Assembly: GCF_000702945.1 (NCBI RefSeq)
Contig: NZ_JNLE01000005.1
Span: 1,054,001-1,118,000 of the forward strand
Direction of reading: 5' to 3'
Source: Clostridium sp. KNHs205
GTDB taxonomy: Bacteria > Bacillota > Clostridia > Lachnospirales > Lachnospiraceae
DNA length: 64,000 bases
Positions 16,727-23,857 of the stretch are shown piece by piece. The translations under genes were made by a program, and so were the position numbers. Each line of letters opens with the position of its first letter. The stretch's first letter is position 1. The notes under the pieces were generated by a model. That model was not told where the DNA came from, ran no database searches, and saw nothing but the letters and a program-made list of their open reading frames with translations.

Positions 16727-18037
16727 TTAATTTACAGCAACTTCCATATACAGCTTCTTCATAGCTGCTACCGGGGTAACCGGGCAAGTTACAACAACTG
16801 AATCTTTCGCAGTACCTTGTAAGACAATAACTTCATCCTTTATAAATTCTTCAATTGCACCGATTTGTGATAATGCATCCATATAGCTAATAACATCATT
16901 CCAAAGCAGACTCTGGCCGGCACTGTTGTTCTGAATATTCCCTATGTATTTCGTGTTGAAAATCGCAGCAATGTCATTGCCTACCTGATCCAGTACTCTG
17001 ATAACCTGGTTGTTCGAAAAATCCTTGCTCTTTTCCTCTGTAAAGGAGATCAGGGAATTGATATCATTTAAGACTCTGATGCTATCCCCTACCTTATGGA
17101 ACAGCAGCTCACCGGCACCTATTCCCTGGGCTAACGCCTGCTGACTATAATTGGTATCAACCTTAAATTCTCCATTATAGGCCTTGTTTGTCAGATCTTT
17201 ATTAACTTCGCAGGCTGCTTCCCTGCCGGCCAGCCAGTACATTAATGAATATACCGGGAAATCTACGTTATTATCCGTAATAGCATTTTTCAGATTGATT
17301 ACACCTTCATCATCTGCTGCCATACGATATACGATTGTCTGAAATTTTACGCCAACTTCATTTCTCATACGTTTGGTAAAAGCCACAAACAAAGCAATTA
17401 CTTCTGCTGCATCAGATGGGCAGGCCAGGATGTTAAAAGAATAACTTTCAAGCTTTGTTAAGAAATTCTGATAATCTGTACCTGTCACCGCCTCCCCATT
17501 GGTACCTCCGGTAAGTGGTGTTCCGGCTGTAACTGCAAGTTCAGCTGTTTTTACAGGCTCCACATAATCATTTGCCACCAGTTCAGATGCCGCTGCAACT
17601 GTCTGAGAATCCACCAGGGCAGTATCCAAATAAGTGGATACATCAAATTTGTCATTATCGTCTGCGTTTACGGCAATAACTGTCTTGAGACTGTTTCCTC
17701 TGACTCCTTTATACTTTGCTGTAACAAATGCATTGGAAGCTTTCACTCCCCCATTTAATTTGTAGAAATAACAGGTCTGAGCATGCTGGAATAAATCTCT
17801 TAAGCCCTTTAACTTATCACTTGTATAAGCGTATCCAAAGAGTTTCTGAGAGTTTGTCAGAAACTCTCCCTGTGTTACAGTAAATACCTCCCCATCTGTA
17901 CCCCAATCGAGCACCAGTGGAAATGCTACAAACCCTCTGTCAGAATAGGATAATGAAGCATTGGCAGCACTCACAAAATTAATGTAAGCGCCAGGAATTA
18001 CTTTGTTTTGCGTTGTAAATGTTCCGCCACCTAACAT
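16727..18037 (-). CDS. Tail sheath protein (XkdK-like)
   Basis: A 436-residue contractile sheath protein. The start GGGTFTTQNKVIPGAYINF, the AFPLVLDWG segment and the C-terminal half with VNKDLTNKAYNG, SLISFTEEKSKDFSNNQVIRVLD and VVVTCPVTPVAAMKKLYMEV match the PBSX XkdK/diffocin sheath type. Presence of a sheath makes the particle Myoviridae-like, i.e. R-type if it is a bacteriocin. It overlaps the small gene before it by a few bases. Confidence 0.94.
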   Translation of the reverse strand: MLGGGTFTTQNKVIPGAYINFVSAANASLSYSDRGFVAFPLVLDWGTDGEVFTVTQGEFLTNSQKLFGYAYTSDKLKGLRDLFQHAQTCYFYKLNGGVKASNAFVTAKYKGVRGNSLKTVIAVNADDNDKFDVSTYLDTALVDSQTVAAASELVANDYVEPVKTAELAVTAGTPLTGGTNGEAVTGTDYQNFLTKLESYSFNILACPSDAAEVIALFVAFTKRMRNEVGVKFQTIVYRMAADDEGVINLKNAITDNNVDFPVYSLMYWLAGREAACEVNKDLTNKAYNGEFKVDTNYSQQALAQGIGAGELLFHKVGDSIRVLNDINSLISFTEEKSKDFSNNQVIRVLDQVGNDIAAIFNTKYIGNIQNNSAGQSLLWNDVISYMDALSQIGAIEEFIKDEVIVLQGTAKDSVVVTCPVTPVAAMKKLYMEVAVN

Positions 18038-18228
18038 GAAATCACCTTACCTTTCAGGAAACCCTCAAGAATTTCCTCAACTTCCGATATTGAATAAGCT
18101 CTGTCCTCTGCCAACAGGGCATTGAGCAGATCTTTATTTTCGGCATATTTTTTACTTGCTGCTAACTGTTTCTTCGTAAATGTTACAGGCTCATTATTTT
18201 CTTCCTGTATGATTTTTGCTTTCGCCAT
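18031..18228 (-). CDS. Small protein upstream of the sheath gene
   Basis: About 65 residues (KAKIIQEENNEPVTFTKKQL ... SISEVEEILEGFLKGKVISC). It is charged and helical. Small proteins of this kind often precede sheath genes in clostridial tail loci, but the function is unknown. Starts at 18240 and 18228 are both possible; the first lies too close to the AAAGG site, so the second is chosen with low certainty. Confidence 0.65.
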   Translation of the reverse strand: MAKAKIIQEENNEPVTFTKKQLAASKKYAENKDLLNALLAEDRAYSISEVEEILEGFLKGKVISC

Positions 18229-18240
18229 ATTAATAACCAT

Positions 18241-18437
18241 ACCTTTCTCATATTCTGCAAACTAAGTGCCACAGTCCCACTAGTCCCATTGCAGGCCTCA
18301 TCTGCCTGCTGATTTGGTTTGCCACAAATCAGGGTGCAAATTATGTATTTCAACAATTAACTTGAGCACCCATGCAACCGAAAGCTCTCCTACAGTACTG
18401 CTCAAAATAAGAAGTGTGAAATGTTCTTTATTTCGTA
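18241..18437. other. Non-coding segment within the tail operon
   Basis: About 200 bp without a convincing gene. Minus-strand hairpins are visible: GGGTGC/GCACCC around a 28-nt loop, CAGGC/GCCTG, and a near-repeat of GGGACT. One weak frame without a ribosome-binding site was not called. Confidence 0.4.
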
Positions 18438-18860
18438 TTAGCTCCCTATTTCATTTTTTACATTTAAAGACTGCATTTTATCAATCTCTTCTTTGGTAGT
18501 GTATGCAAAGTAATTATATTGCACATAAAAATGCAGTATCTCTTCTGTAATCTCATAATTCATTTTGGTACCACGGAGCAGTTTTCCGTCTGACGTAATA
18601 TACTCCAAGGCCGAAAGCCCAGGAACTATCTCTGCTATTTCGCTGTTTTTATTCACAGTACCGGGGTAATACTGGATATCAAAGGAGTGCTCCAGGTATA
18701 ACCGGTTACTCATCATCTGTTTACGGCTTCCCTTTATCAGCTTCACCAAAAAGCAAGGCATCGTAAGCTCATTCTGGACCCCGTCCGTATAGATATGAAT
18801 ATCCTCTCCATAAGTTGCTTCCAGCATTGTAACAATGCCATTAACAATATCCTTTACCAT
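18438..18860 (-). CDS. Tail terminator-type protein (XkdJ/DUF6838-like)
   Basis: A 140-residue protein: MVKDIVNGIVTMLEATYGED, TMPCFLVKLIKGSRKQMMSNRLYLEHSFDI and HFYVQYNYFAYT. Length, position upstream of the sheath and sequence style agree with tail terminator (tail completion) proteins of clostridial contractile tails, which cap the tail end distal to the baseplate. In a head-less particle this cap would close the tail. It overlaps the preceding gene by 20 nt; AAGGAGG precedes its ATG. Confidence 0.75.
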   Translation of the reverse strand: MVKDIVNGIVTMLEATYGEDIHIYTDGVQNELTMPCFLVKLIKGSRKQMMSNRLYLEHSFDIQYYPGTVNKNSEIAEIVPGLSALEYITSDGKLLRGTKMNYEITEEILHFYVQYNYFAYTTKEEIDKMQSLNVKNEIGS

Positions 18861-19290
18861 CCAAGTCCTCCTTAAGAGATTTAATAAGCTCTTCTATAAC
18901 CATGGGTTTCTCTTTCTTATCAAATTGAAATCCATCAAGACCTCTTTGCCTGTAAAGCAGGTAATCCGGATCCTGGATTCCTGCTTTACCGAATTGTTTG
19001 TTCAGAGAATATGATTTTATTGTATTGACGACATCATATTGAAGCTTTTGGATTGTCGCTTCCTGCTGCTTGATAATTTCAAGCAACATCTCTTTATCAC
19101 TTTTACTCTCTCTCAGGACTTCTATGGCTGCCATAGCTGTTTTCAGTTTTTTCTTCGCCTGATTAAACTCTGATTTTGGTACCGCATTTCTAGGGAATTC
19201 TTCATTGATTTGTTTCATCAGGCCCTCCAGATCAATACGGCCATCATCATTTATCATGGCTCCTTCTATTAATTTTCGTATCCACTTCAT
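18841..19290 (-). CDS. Phage minor structural/scaffold GP20-like protein
   Basis: A 149-residue protein with a long central coiled coil (about residues 40-90). The start KWIRKLIEGAMINDDGRIDL, the EFPRNAVPKSEFNQ segment and the later KAGIQDPDYLLY are like phage GP20 capsid scaffolding proteins, where the pattern is EFPKHAVPK ... A-x-D-PDL. No capsid gene is present, so it is either a relic of the ancestral phage head module or has been reused in tail assembly. It is the first gene of the structural operon, with GGAGG upstream. Confidence 0.65.
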   Translation of the reverse strand: MKWIRKLIEGAMINDDGRIDLEGLMKQINEEFPRNAVPKSEFNQAKKKLKTAMAAIEVLRESKSDKEMLLEIIKQQEATIQKLQYDVVNTIKSYSLNKQFGKAGIQDPDYLLYRQRGLDGFQFDKKEKPMVIEELIKSLKEDLDGKGYC

Positions 19291-19451
19291 CTTGTTTCCT
19301 CCATAGATAGTTATTCCCGCTCTCCGGGTATTGGGATCTGGCCGTTATACTCCGGCGGAGTTTTGATAGTTTTACGTCATTCCGGACAAAAGCAATACTT
19401 AATCTGCCTTCCAGCATCAGGGTGTCAGGAGCCAGCTGCTGCAATAGAAAG

Positions 19452-19486
19452 AAAGCACTCAACTGCTGAAGGCAGCTAAGTGCTTT
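19452..19486 (-). terminator. Leader hairpin ahead of the structural operon
   Basis: Arms AAAGCACT and AGTGCTTT, with further inner CTGC/GCAG pairing, are followed on the minus strand by CTTTCTATTG, a weak U-tract. It lies between the late regulator gene and the first structural gene, so it may terminate the early transcript or act as an antitermination target. A possible promoter (TTAACC-N17-TAATAT) lies just upstream on the minus strand. A 92-residue frame crossing the hairpin (19247-19525) is not called as a gene. Confidence 0.55.
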
Positions 19487-19568
19487 ATTGTTCAACTCTA
19501 TTCCCTTATACTTTAATATTAACACATTTCTTATGTCCGGTTAATTTCGTCTTTATTTCATATTTGTT

Positions 19569-20063
19569 TCAGATGAGTTCCAATCCCTCTATCCCAAACA
19601 ATAATACACTGACTTCTATGGTTATTTCATTTATCCAACGGCTTATAGAAGCTTTACTGGAACTATAAATCAATGCCGCATCATCATAGTTCATCTCGTC
19701 TAATATACAGCTTTCAAATGCTTCATACTTTTCTTGCAGCCCTTTTTTTTCATAATCTTCCTTTATAACTGCCAGCGCATTATCTATATGTGTCACCACA
19801 ATCAAGCTTCTCATCTTACTTCTTTTAATGCTTTCCACATATAGCTCATCTGTCTTCGACTGATAATGGTTGAACTTATCATACTTTGTTATATCAGTCA
19901 TTCCTGCCTCAACACTTTTTTTCAATTTACAGTAGTTCTTTAGTAATAACTTCGTGTTATGTAGAGCTTTCCTGTTTCTCTCAGTCCTCTGTTCTATACT
20001 GTATTCTTTAATAGCTTTTCTTATAGCTCCTTCAATAAAATCATCTGTCACTTGTATGTTCAC
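19569..20063 (-). CDS. Late-gene transcriptional regulator (sigma-region-4/ArpU-like)
   Basis: About 164 residues, basic and helical (EGAIRKAIKEYSIEQRTERNR ...). The C-terminus has a helix-turn-helix resembling sigma region 4: LDEMNYDDAALIYSSSKASISRWINEI. Proteins of this type (ArpU, RinA and similar) activate late operons in Firmicute phages and sit directly upstream of the structural genes, as here. The GTG start at 20063 is preferred because GGAGAGGAG lies 7 nt upstream. A 6-bp stem at 20081-20101 sits next to that site and may affect translation. Confidence 0.7.
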   Translation of the reverse strand: MNIQVTDDFIEGAIRKAIKEYSIEQRTERNRKALHNTKLLLKNYCKLKKSVEAGMTDITKYDKFNHYQSKTDELYVESIKRSKMRSLIVVTHIDNALAVIKEDYEKKGLQEKYEAFESCILDEMNYDDAALIYSSSKASISRWINEITIEVSVLLFGIEGLELI

Positions 20064-20168
20064 CCAAACACTCCTCTCCAACAGGTATAGATAGCACCTG
20101 TTTTCAAACCAGACTTCTCTGTAATACTTCTTTTTCCTGTCTATCTGCAAATATTAGCTTTTATTCCT

Positions 20169-20495
20169 TTATCTTAAAATATTCTCTGTACACTTTGAAC
20201 ATATGGTATACCCATTTATTTCAACCAGCCCTTCTGTTTCAGAACACAGTATACAGCCAATATCCCGTTTATAGACTTCCACGTTTACCGTATTATTCAC
20301 CCATGGAGCCCCCTTCCCAGTGATATTATTACGGCTTTTATCAGAATCAACCGGTTCGCCATACTTAACATATCTATTTAACCCTTCTAACGATATTCTT
20401 ATATCTCTCCCCTTTAACACTGAAGCTTTCCTTATCTCAATAGGAATAATTATCCTGCTGGATTGGCTTTGTCTACTTTCCCTTAACATATCCAT
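20169..20495 (-). CDS. AbrB/SpoVT-like protein with C-terminal zinc ribbon
   Basis: A 108-residue protein. The segment SRIIIPIEIRKASVLKGRDIRISLEG follows the swapped-hairpin AbrB pattern (GRIVIPKEIR ... GD-x-L-E). The C-terminus CILCSETEGLVEINGYTICSKC has two Cys-x2-Cys knuckles, as in small AbrB-like proteins of clostridia. It is the first gene behind the strong leftward promoter of the switch region, so it is the best candidate for the early regulator, like Cro/Apl. The assignment rests on motif likeness only. Confidence 0.6.
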   Translation of the reverse strand: MDMLRESRQSQSSRIIIPIEIRKASVLKGRDIRISLEGLNRYVKYGEPVDSDKSRNNITGKGAPWVNNTVNVEVYKRDIGCILCSETEGLVEINGYTICSKCTENILR

Positions 20496-20552
20496 CGTAA
20501 ATTACCATTCCCCCTTAATTGATATTATAATTTTTATTTTTCTAATTTTAGT

Positions 20553-20581
20553 TTGACACAACTTCGAATTTCCTATATAAT
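20553..20581 (+). promoter_or_regulatory. Rightward promoter of the repressor operon
   Basis: TTGACA at 20553-20558 and TATAAT at 20576-20581 are separated by exactly 17 nt, a perfect sigma-A promoter reading toward the XRE repressor gene. The -10 region lies within a near palindrome CCTATATAATATAGG (20572-20586). Transcription would start near 20588 and cross all three operators. Confidence 0.85.
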
Positions 20582-20618
20582 ATAGGTAATAGTTCATTCG
20601 CTATATTTCGTCAATTAA

Positions 20619-20695
20619 TTAGAATATCCTAAGTACATGTTTTAATTATATATAGCATATCCTAAGTTGTCAAGTCTGTAATTAGATTTTCCTAA
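20619..20695. promoter_or_regulatory. Three operator sites TTAG-N6-CTAA
   Basis: Sites lie at 20619-20632, 20652-20665 (ATAG-N6-CTAA) and 20682-20695. All have the same spacing, and the spacer ends in TC in all three. Centres are 33 and 30 bp apart, about three helical turns, so bound dimers would lie on one DNA face. They cover the start region, spacer and upstream edge of the leftward promoter. The likely ligand is the adjacent XRE repressor. Confidence 0.8.
20645..20673 (-). promoter_or_regulatory. Leftward promoter of the tailocin early operon
   Basis: On the minus strand, TTGACA at 20673-20668 and TATAAT at 20650-20645 are separated by exactly 17 nt. One operator (20652-20665) fills the spacer. 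The start would be near 20638, facing the rightward promoter, so the two transcripts overlap by about 50 nt. Confidence 0.85.
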
Positions 20696-20717
20696 TTTTA
20701 TTGAAAGAGGTATTATT

Positions 20718-21626
20718 ATGTATGAAATTTATGAGCTTTTATTAAGTGAAAAGGGTTGCAGGACTGCAGATGTAGCAAGAGAAACCGGAATTAACCAGAC
20801 CGTGTTCTCAGAGTGGAAAAAGGGTAAAAGCACTCCTAAATCTGACAAGATGCAGAAGATTGCGGATTTTTTTAATGTGCCTTTAGAATACCTTCTGGGT
20901 AAAAATGGTATCGTTACCTGTCAGGAATGTGGTATGATGTATTATGCCTCAGATATAACCGAGTGCCGTACTCACGATGAATTTCATAGAAAATACTTGC
21001 TGGCATCAAGATTTTATGGTGACTTTTATCCATTACCAGTAATCGAAAACGAAAAGAACAAATACCTTAATCTAGCTTCTAATTACGATAATACCTTTGA
21101 GACCAGAGTAAATGCCTGGATAGAAGTGATACGAGCTTATTTTTCACGAAGCCTTTCCGGATGGAATTACGAACTGGAACACCCTACCTTTGATAACTAT
21201 GCCGCTATGTTACTAAATACCAAAACCTTAGAGGACAGAATCAATGACACGGCAGTTTATACACGACTTGTAAGGATGTATGGTAAACAGAAGGGACTGG
21301 AGGAAGGAAAGACAAATTTTCTTGTGCCCCAGGCTGCCAGACTGCACTCTCCCTCCTCAAACGAAAATTCAGAAGATGAGAATATGCTGCTAAAGGAATT
21401 CAGTAAACTGAATGAAAAAGGAAAAAGCGTAGCCGTTAATCGTGTGACTGAGCTTACATATATACCTCAGTACACGGATAATGACCCCAGTATACCCAAA
21501 AAGAAAGAACGATACGTTCCAACAGAAGAGGATATTCGTTCCCTGGTTGCCAGAAATGGTAAGAAGATGACCAGAGAGGAAGCCATAGAGTTTATAACTG
21601 AAATGTATTCCGATGACGATGAATAA
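20718..21626 (+). CDS. XRE-family repressor of the tailocin switch
   Basis: A 302-residue protein. Residues 10-60 form an HTH_3 domain (CRTADVARETGINQTVFSEW, then DKMQKIADFFNVPLEYLLG). A possible zinc site follows: CQECGMMYYASDITEC-x2-H near residues 75-92. The remaining 200 residues are helical and unassigned. There is no S24 peptidase domain, so relief of repression would need the adjacent ImmA-like protease, as in ICEBs1-type switches. GAAAGAGG precedes the ATG. Transcription comes from the promoter at 20553-20581. Confidence 0.87.
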   Translation: MYEIYELLLSEKGCRTADVARETGINQTVFSEWKKGKSTPKSDKMQKIADFFNVPLEYLLGKNGIVTCQECGMMYYASDITECRTHDEFHRKYLLASRFYGDFYPLPVIENEKNKYLNLASNYDNTFETRVNAWIEVIRAYFSRSLSGWNYELEHPTFDNYAAMLLNTKTLEDRINDTAVYTRLVRMYGKQKGLEEGKTNFLVPQAARLHSPSSNENSEDENMLLKEFSKLNEKGKSVAVNRVTELTYIPQYTDNDPSIPKKKERYVPTEEDIRSLVARNGKKMTREEAIEFITEMYSDDDE

Positions 21627-21642
21627 TCAAAAAGGTGGTTCT

Positions 21643-22344
21643 ATGGATTACAACATAATAAAATTAACAACCTTAGAGGTATTTCAAAAATGTAATATAA
21701 AGTCATTTCCAATCGACTGTACTGAAGTTTTGGAAGCATACGGCATGAAGGTTGAACCTTACTCTGCACAGAAACCAAGAAAATACGAAAAATGTATGTC
21801 TTTCAGCAAAGATGCCTTTACCTTAAAGAAAACCGTATATTACAACGATGCTCAACTACCAGGCAGAATATACTTTTCACTTGCCCATGAGATTGCTCAC
21901 ATTGCTTTAAAGCACTCAGAACCCAGGACTCCTATGCATGAAAAAGAAGCTGACACTTTCGCAAGTTACTTTATAGCTCCCAGAATCGCCATACATTATG
22001 CTGCTTGCAAAAACTATGTACATGTAGCAAAACTATTCGACATTTCCTTTGAAGCTGCACATTATGCATTTAATGATTACAGAAGATGGCACAGAAAATC
22101 GATCCATACTTTAGATGCACTGGATAAAACCATCTATAATCATTTTTATAATAAGGAGTATAACGGATTTGTTTACCGTATTGCTAACTGTCATTTTTGT
22201 GGGCAGGAGTTATATAATACGGAGGAACCACATTGTAAAAAATGTGAAAAGCTTTTTCATAGCTCTAATCACTATTCCTCTTATTCTGTCCATAATGATG
22301 ATTTTCTGATTGCTGAATCAAACTGGCTATATGGAGAACATTAG
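21643..22344 (+). CDS. ImmA/IrrE-family metallo-endopeptidase with C-terminal zinc ribbon
   Basis: About 233 residues. The zinc-protease motif HEIAH (in SLAHEIAHIALKHSEP) is near residue 90, and the third-ligand region EKEADTFASYFIAP follows, as in ImmA/IrrE. Such enzymes cleave their partner XRE repressor to induce phages and ICEs. The C-terminus has a rubredoxin-like knuckle (CHFCGQEL ... CKKCEKLF), an addition not present in the classic short ImmA. The ATG at 21643 is chosen for AAAGGTGG 4 nt upstream; the gene starts 16 nt after the repressor stop. Confidence 0.9.
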   Translation: MDYNIIKLTTLEVFQKCNIKSFPIDCTEVLEAYGMKVEPYSAQKPRKYEKCMSFSKDAFTLKKTVYYNDAQLPGRIYFSLAHEIAHIALKHSEPRTPMHEKEADTFASYFIAPRIAIHYAACKNYVHVAKLFDISFEAAHYAFNDYRRWHRKSIHTLDALDKTIYNHFYNKEYNGFVYRIANCHFCGQELYNTEEPHCKKCEKLFHSSNHYSSYSVHNDDFLIAESNWLYGEH

Positions 22345-22345
22345 C

Positions 22346-22400
22346 AAAAGAGGTGTTATAATATACCTGCCTAAGGCAGAATTATAACACCTCTTTTTTA
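22346..22400. terminator. Strong bidirectional terminator
   Basis: Long arms AGAGGTGTTATAAT and ATTATAACACCTCT around an inner GCCTAAGGC stem are followed by TTTTTT on the plus strand and CTTTTG on the minus strand. It separates the convergent ImmA-like and sigma-factor genes. Confidence 0.9.
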
Positions 22401-22468
22401 ACGCCTAACTCATGTTTCATCGATACAAGGGATTCATACCATTCCTGCATTGTGCTGCTAATAAGAAA

Positions 22469-23419
22469 TTACTTAAGCTTAATATGCTGTTCCGACACCC
22501 ATCCTCTTTGTTTCGCATAGTTCAATTCTTTTTCATCTAAACCTTCATAATGCCCCCATTTACATAATCTTTTGATTTTCTCTTCGGTAAAGGGCTTATT
22601 CTCATCCCATAAGCCTGTTTGAACAGCTAATCGTCTTATCTGTGCATTGCGTTTTATTAATTTAAGACTGTAATCTATGGACTGTTTTACAGCAGTTCTG
22701 CTTATATTGTAGTATTTGCCAATGTCCTCCATGTTCATGTTATCTATATACTTCATTCTGAGCAGCTGCATCTTCTTTTCATCCATAAGAATTTTATCAA
22801 TTATAATCCATAATTCATCCTTTAGCTGCTGATTGGACACCTTTTCCACAACTTCAGTTTCTACATCAGCCTCGCCAGGTACTGTTTCAGAATAGCTTAT
22901 ATCCTCATCATCTCCATCAGCTACCACTCTATCCAGGCTGCTGACTTTATTTCTATACATAAATCTTTGAAGCTGTTCTACCTCTTTGACTGACATTAAC
23001 AGCGTCGAGGCAAACTCCTCTTTGGTTGGCTGCCTGTTTAAATTATACATATAATGAGAAGATAGCTGATTATACCGATGAATTTTCTCCTGGGTATGAA
23101 CCGGTACGCGAATAAACTGCCCACTGTCTTCCAGAAACCTTTTAATCGCTTGTCTTATCCAGAAAGGTGCATAAGACATGAATAAAACACCTTGTGTGAC
23201 ATCGTATTTCTCTACTGCTTTTATCAGGCCGAAATAAGCCTCATGCATCAACTCCTCTAATTCTATTATTGCGACGCAGCCATAGCTAGCTTTGCAGGCA
23301 TAGCTATACTTTTTAACAATTGAAAATATGATACCTTGATTCATTCTATATAGTTTACTCATATTTCCGGTAACATCCTCGCCTTTCTTTATGAGCTCAA
23401 TCAATTCTTCATTACTCAT
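22469..23419 (-). CDS. Sigma-70-family RNA polymerase sigma factor of the tailocin locus
   Basis: A 316-residue protein. Region 2 is clear (LMHEAYFGLIKAVEKYDV, then FMSYAPFWIRQAIKRFL), followed by a region-3-like part (RQPTKEEFASTLLMSVKEV) and region 4 with an HTH (MNMEDIGKYYNISRTAVKQS). The C-terminal 55 residues after region 4 are extra. It resembles primary-type sigma factors more than ECF factors. Next to an XRE gene and at the end of a tail locus, it is the probable activator of late tail genes, comparable to phage- or bacteriocin-specific sigma factors. The promoter is at 23747-23775, with a long leader. Confidence 0.82.
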   Translation of the reverse strand: MSNEELIELIKKGEDVTGNMSKLYRMNQGIIFSIVKKYSYACKASYGCVAIIELEELMHEAYFGLIKAVEKYDVTQGVLFMSYAPFWIRQAIKRFLEDSGQFIRVPVHTQEKIHRYNQLSSHYMYNLNRQPTKEEFASTLLMSVKEVEQLQRFMYRNKVSSLDRVVADGDDEDISYSETVPGEADVETEVVEKVSNQQLKDELWIIIDKILMDEKKMQLLRMKYIDNMNMEDIGKYYNISRTAVKQSIDYSLKLIKRNAQIRRLAVQTGLWDENKPFTEEKIKRLCKWGHYEGLDEKELNYAKQRGWVSEQHIKLK

Positions 23420-23564
23420 TCAATCAACCCCTTTTTCTTTTTTATGAATTGTAGATATTTTGCTTTCGTAAGTACAATAACTTATTTGTAATCTGACAGA
23501 TGAATCAGCTTTTACTTCATGCTATATATATTAGTACATTGATCAGAGTACTCTTACTTGCCGC

Positions 23565-23592
23565 AAAAAAAGTTTCCTATGAAGAAACTTTT
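23565..23592 (-). terminator. Intrinsic terminator in the leader of the sigma gene
   Basis: On the minus strand, AAAAGTTTC (23592-23584) pairs with GAAACTTTT (23576-23568) around a 7-nt loop, and the T-run extends to 23565. It lies about 150 nt before the sigma-factor start and about 150 nt after its predicted transcription start, so it looks like an attenuator rather than a gene-end terminator. Confidence 0.7.
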
Positions 23593-23739
23593 ATAGTAAA
23601 ATTTTTTCTATTCTGGATCCATTAACAAGACTGCTTATCTATGCTTTTAAAGTATACAATTCTTTTACTATTACTTTTTTCATAACTCACGTTAATACTT
23701 TAATTTTTATGTATATCCAAATAGATTTCGTTTCCTTAT

Positions 23740-23783
23740 AAGAAACATTATAGCTTCAATATTTTCCACTGTCAAGAAACATT
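23740..23783 (-). promoter_or_regulatory. Promoter of the sigma gene with two direct-repeat operators
   Basis: TTGACA at 23775-23770 and TATAAT at 23752-23747 (minus strand) are spaced 17 nt. A direct repeat AAGAAACATT occurs at 23740-23749 and 23774-23783, 34 bp apart, touching the -10 and -35 boxes respectively. The divergent XRE protein is the natural candidate repressor. Confidence 0.75.
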
Positions 23784-23805
23784 TAATAAAATATTTTAAA
23801 TTTTG

Positions 23806-23833
23806 TTGCTTAATTAGAAATTTATGATATACT
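23806..23833 (+). promoter_or_regulatory. Promoter of the second XRE gene
   Basis: TTGCTT at 23806-23811 and TATACT at 23828-23833 are spaced 16 nt and lie 25 nt before the start codon of the XRE gene. It is divergent from the sigma promoter. Confidence 0.6.
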
Positions 23834-23857
23834 ATAAAGAATATGGAGGTGCGTAAC

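Noticed and set aside
19247..19525. 92-residue minus-strand ORF
   Set aside because: It runs through a terminator-like hairpin, lacks a domain and a ribosome-binding site, and overlaps the next gene's start.
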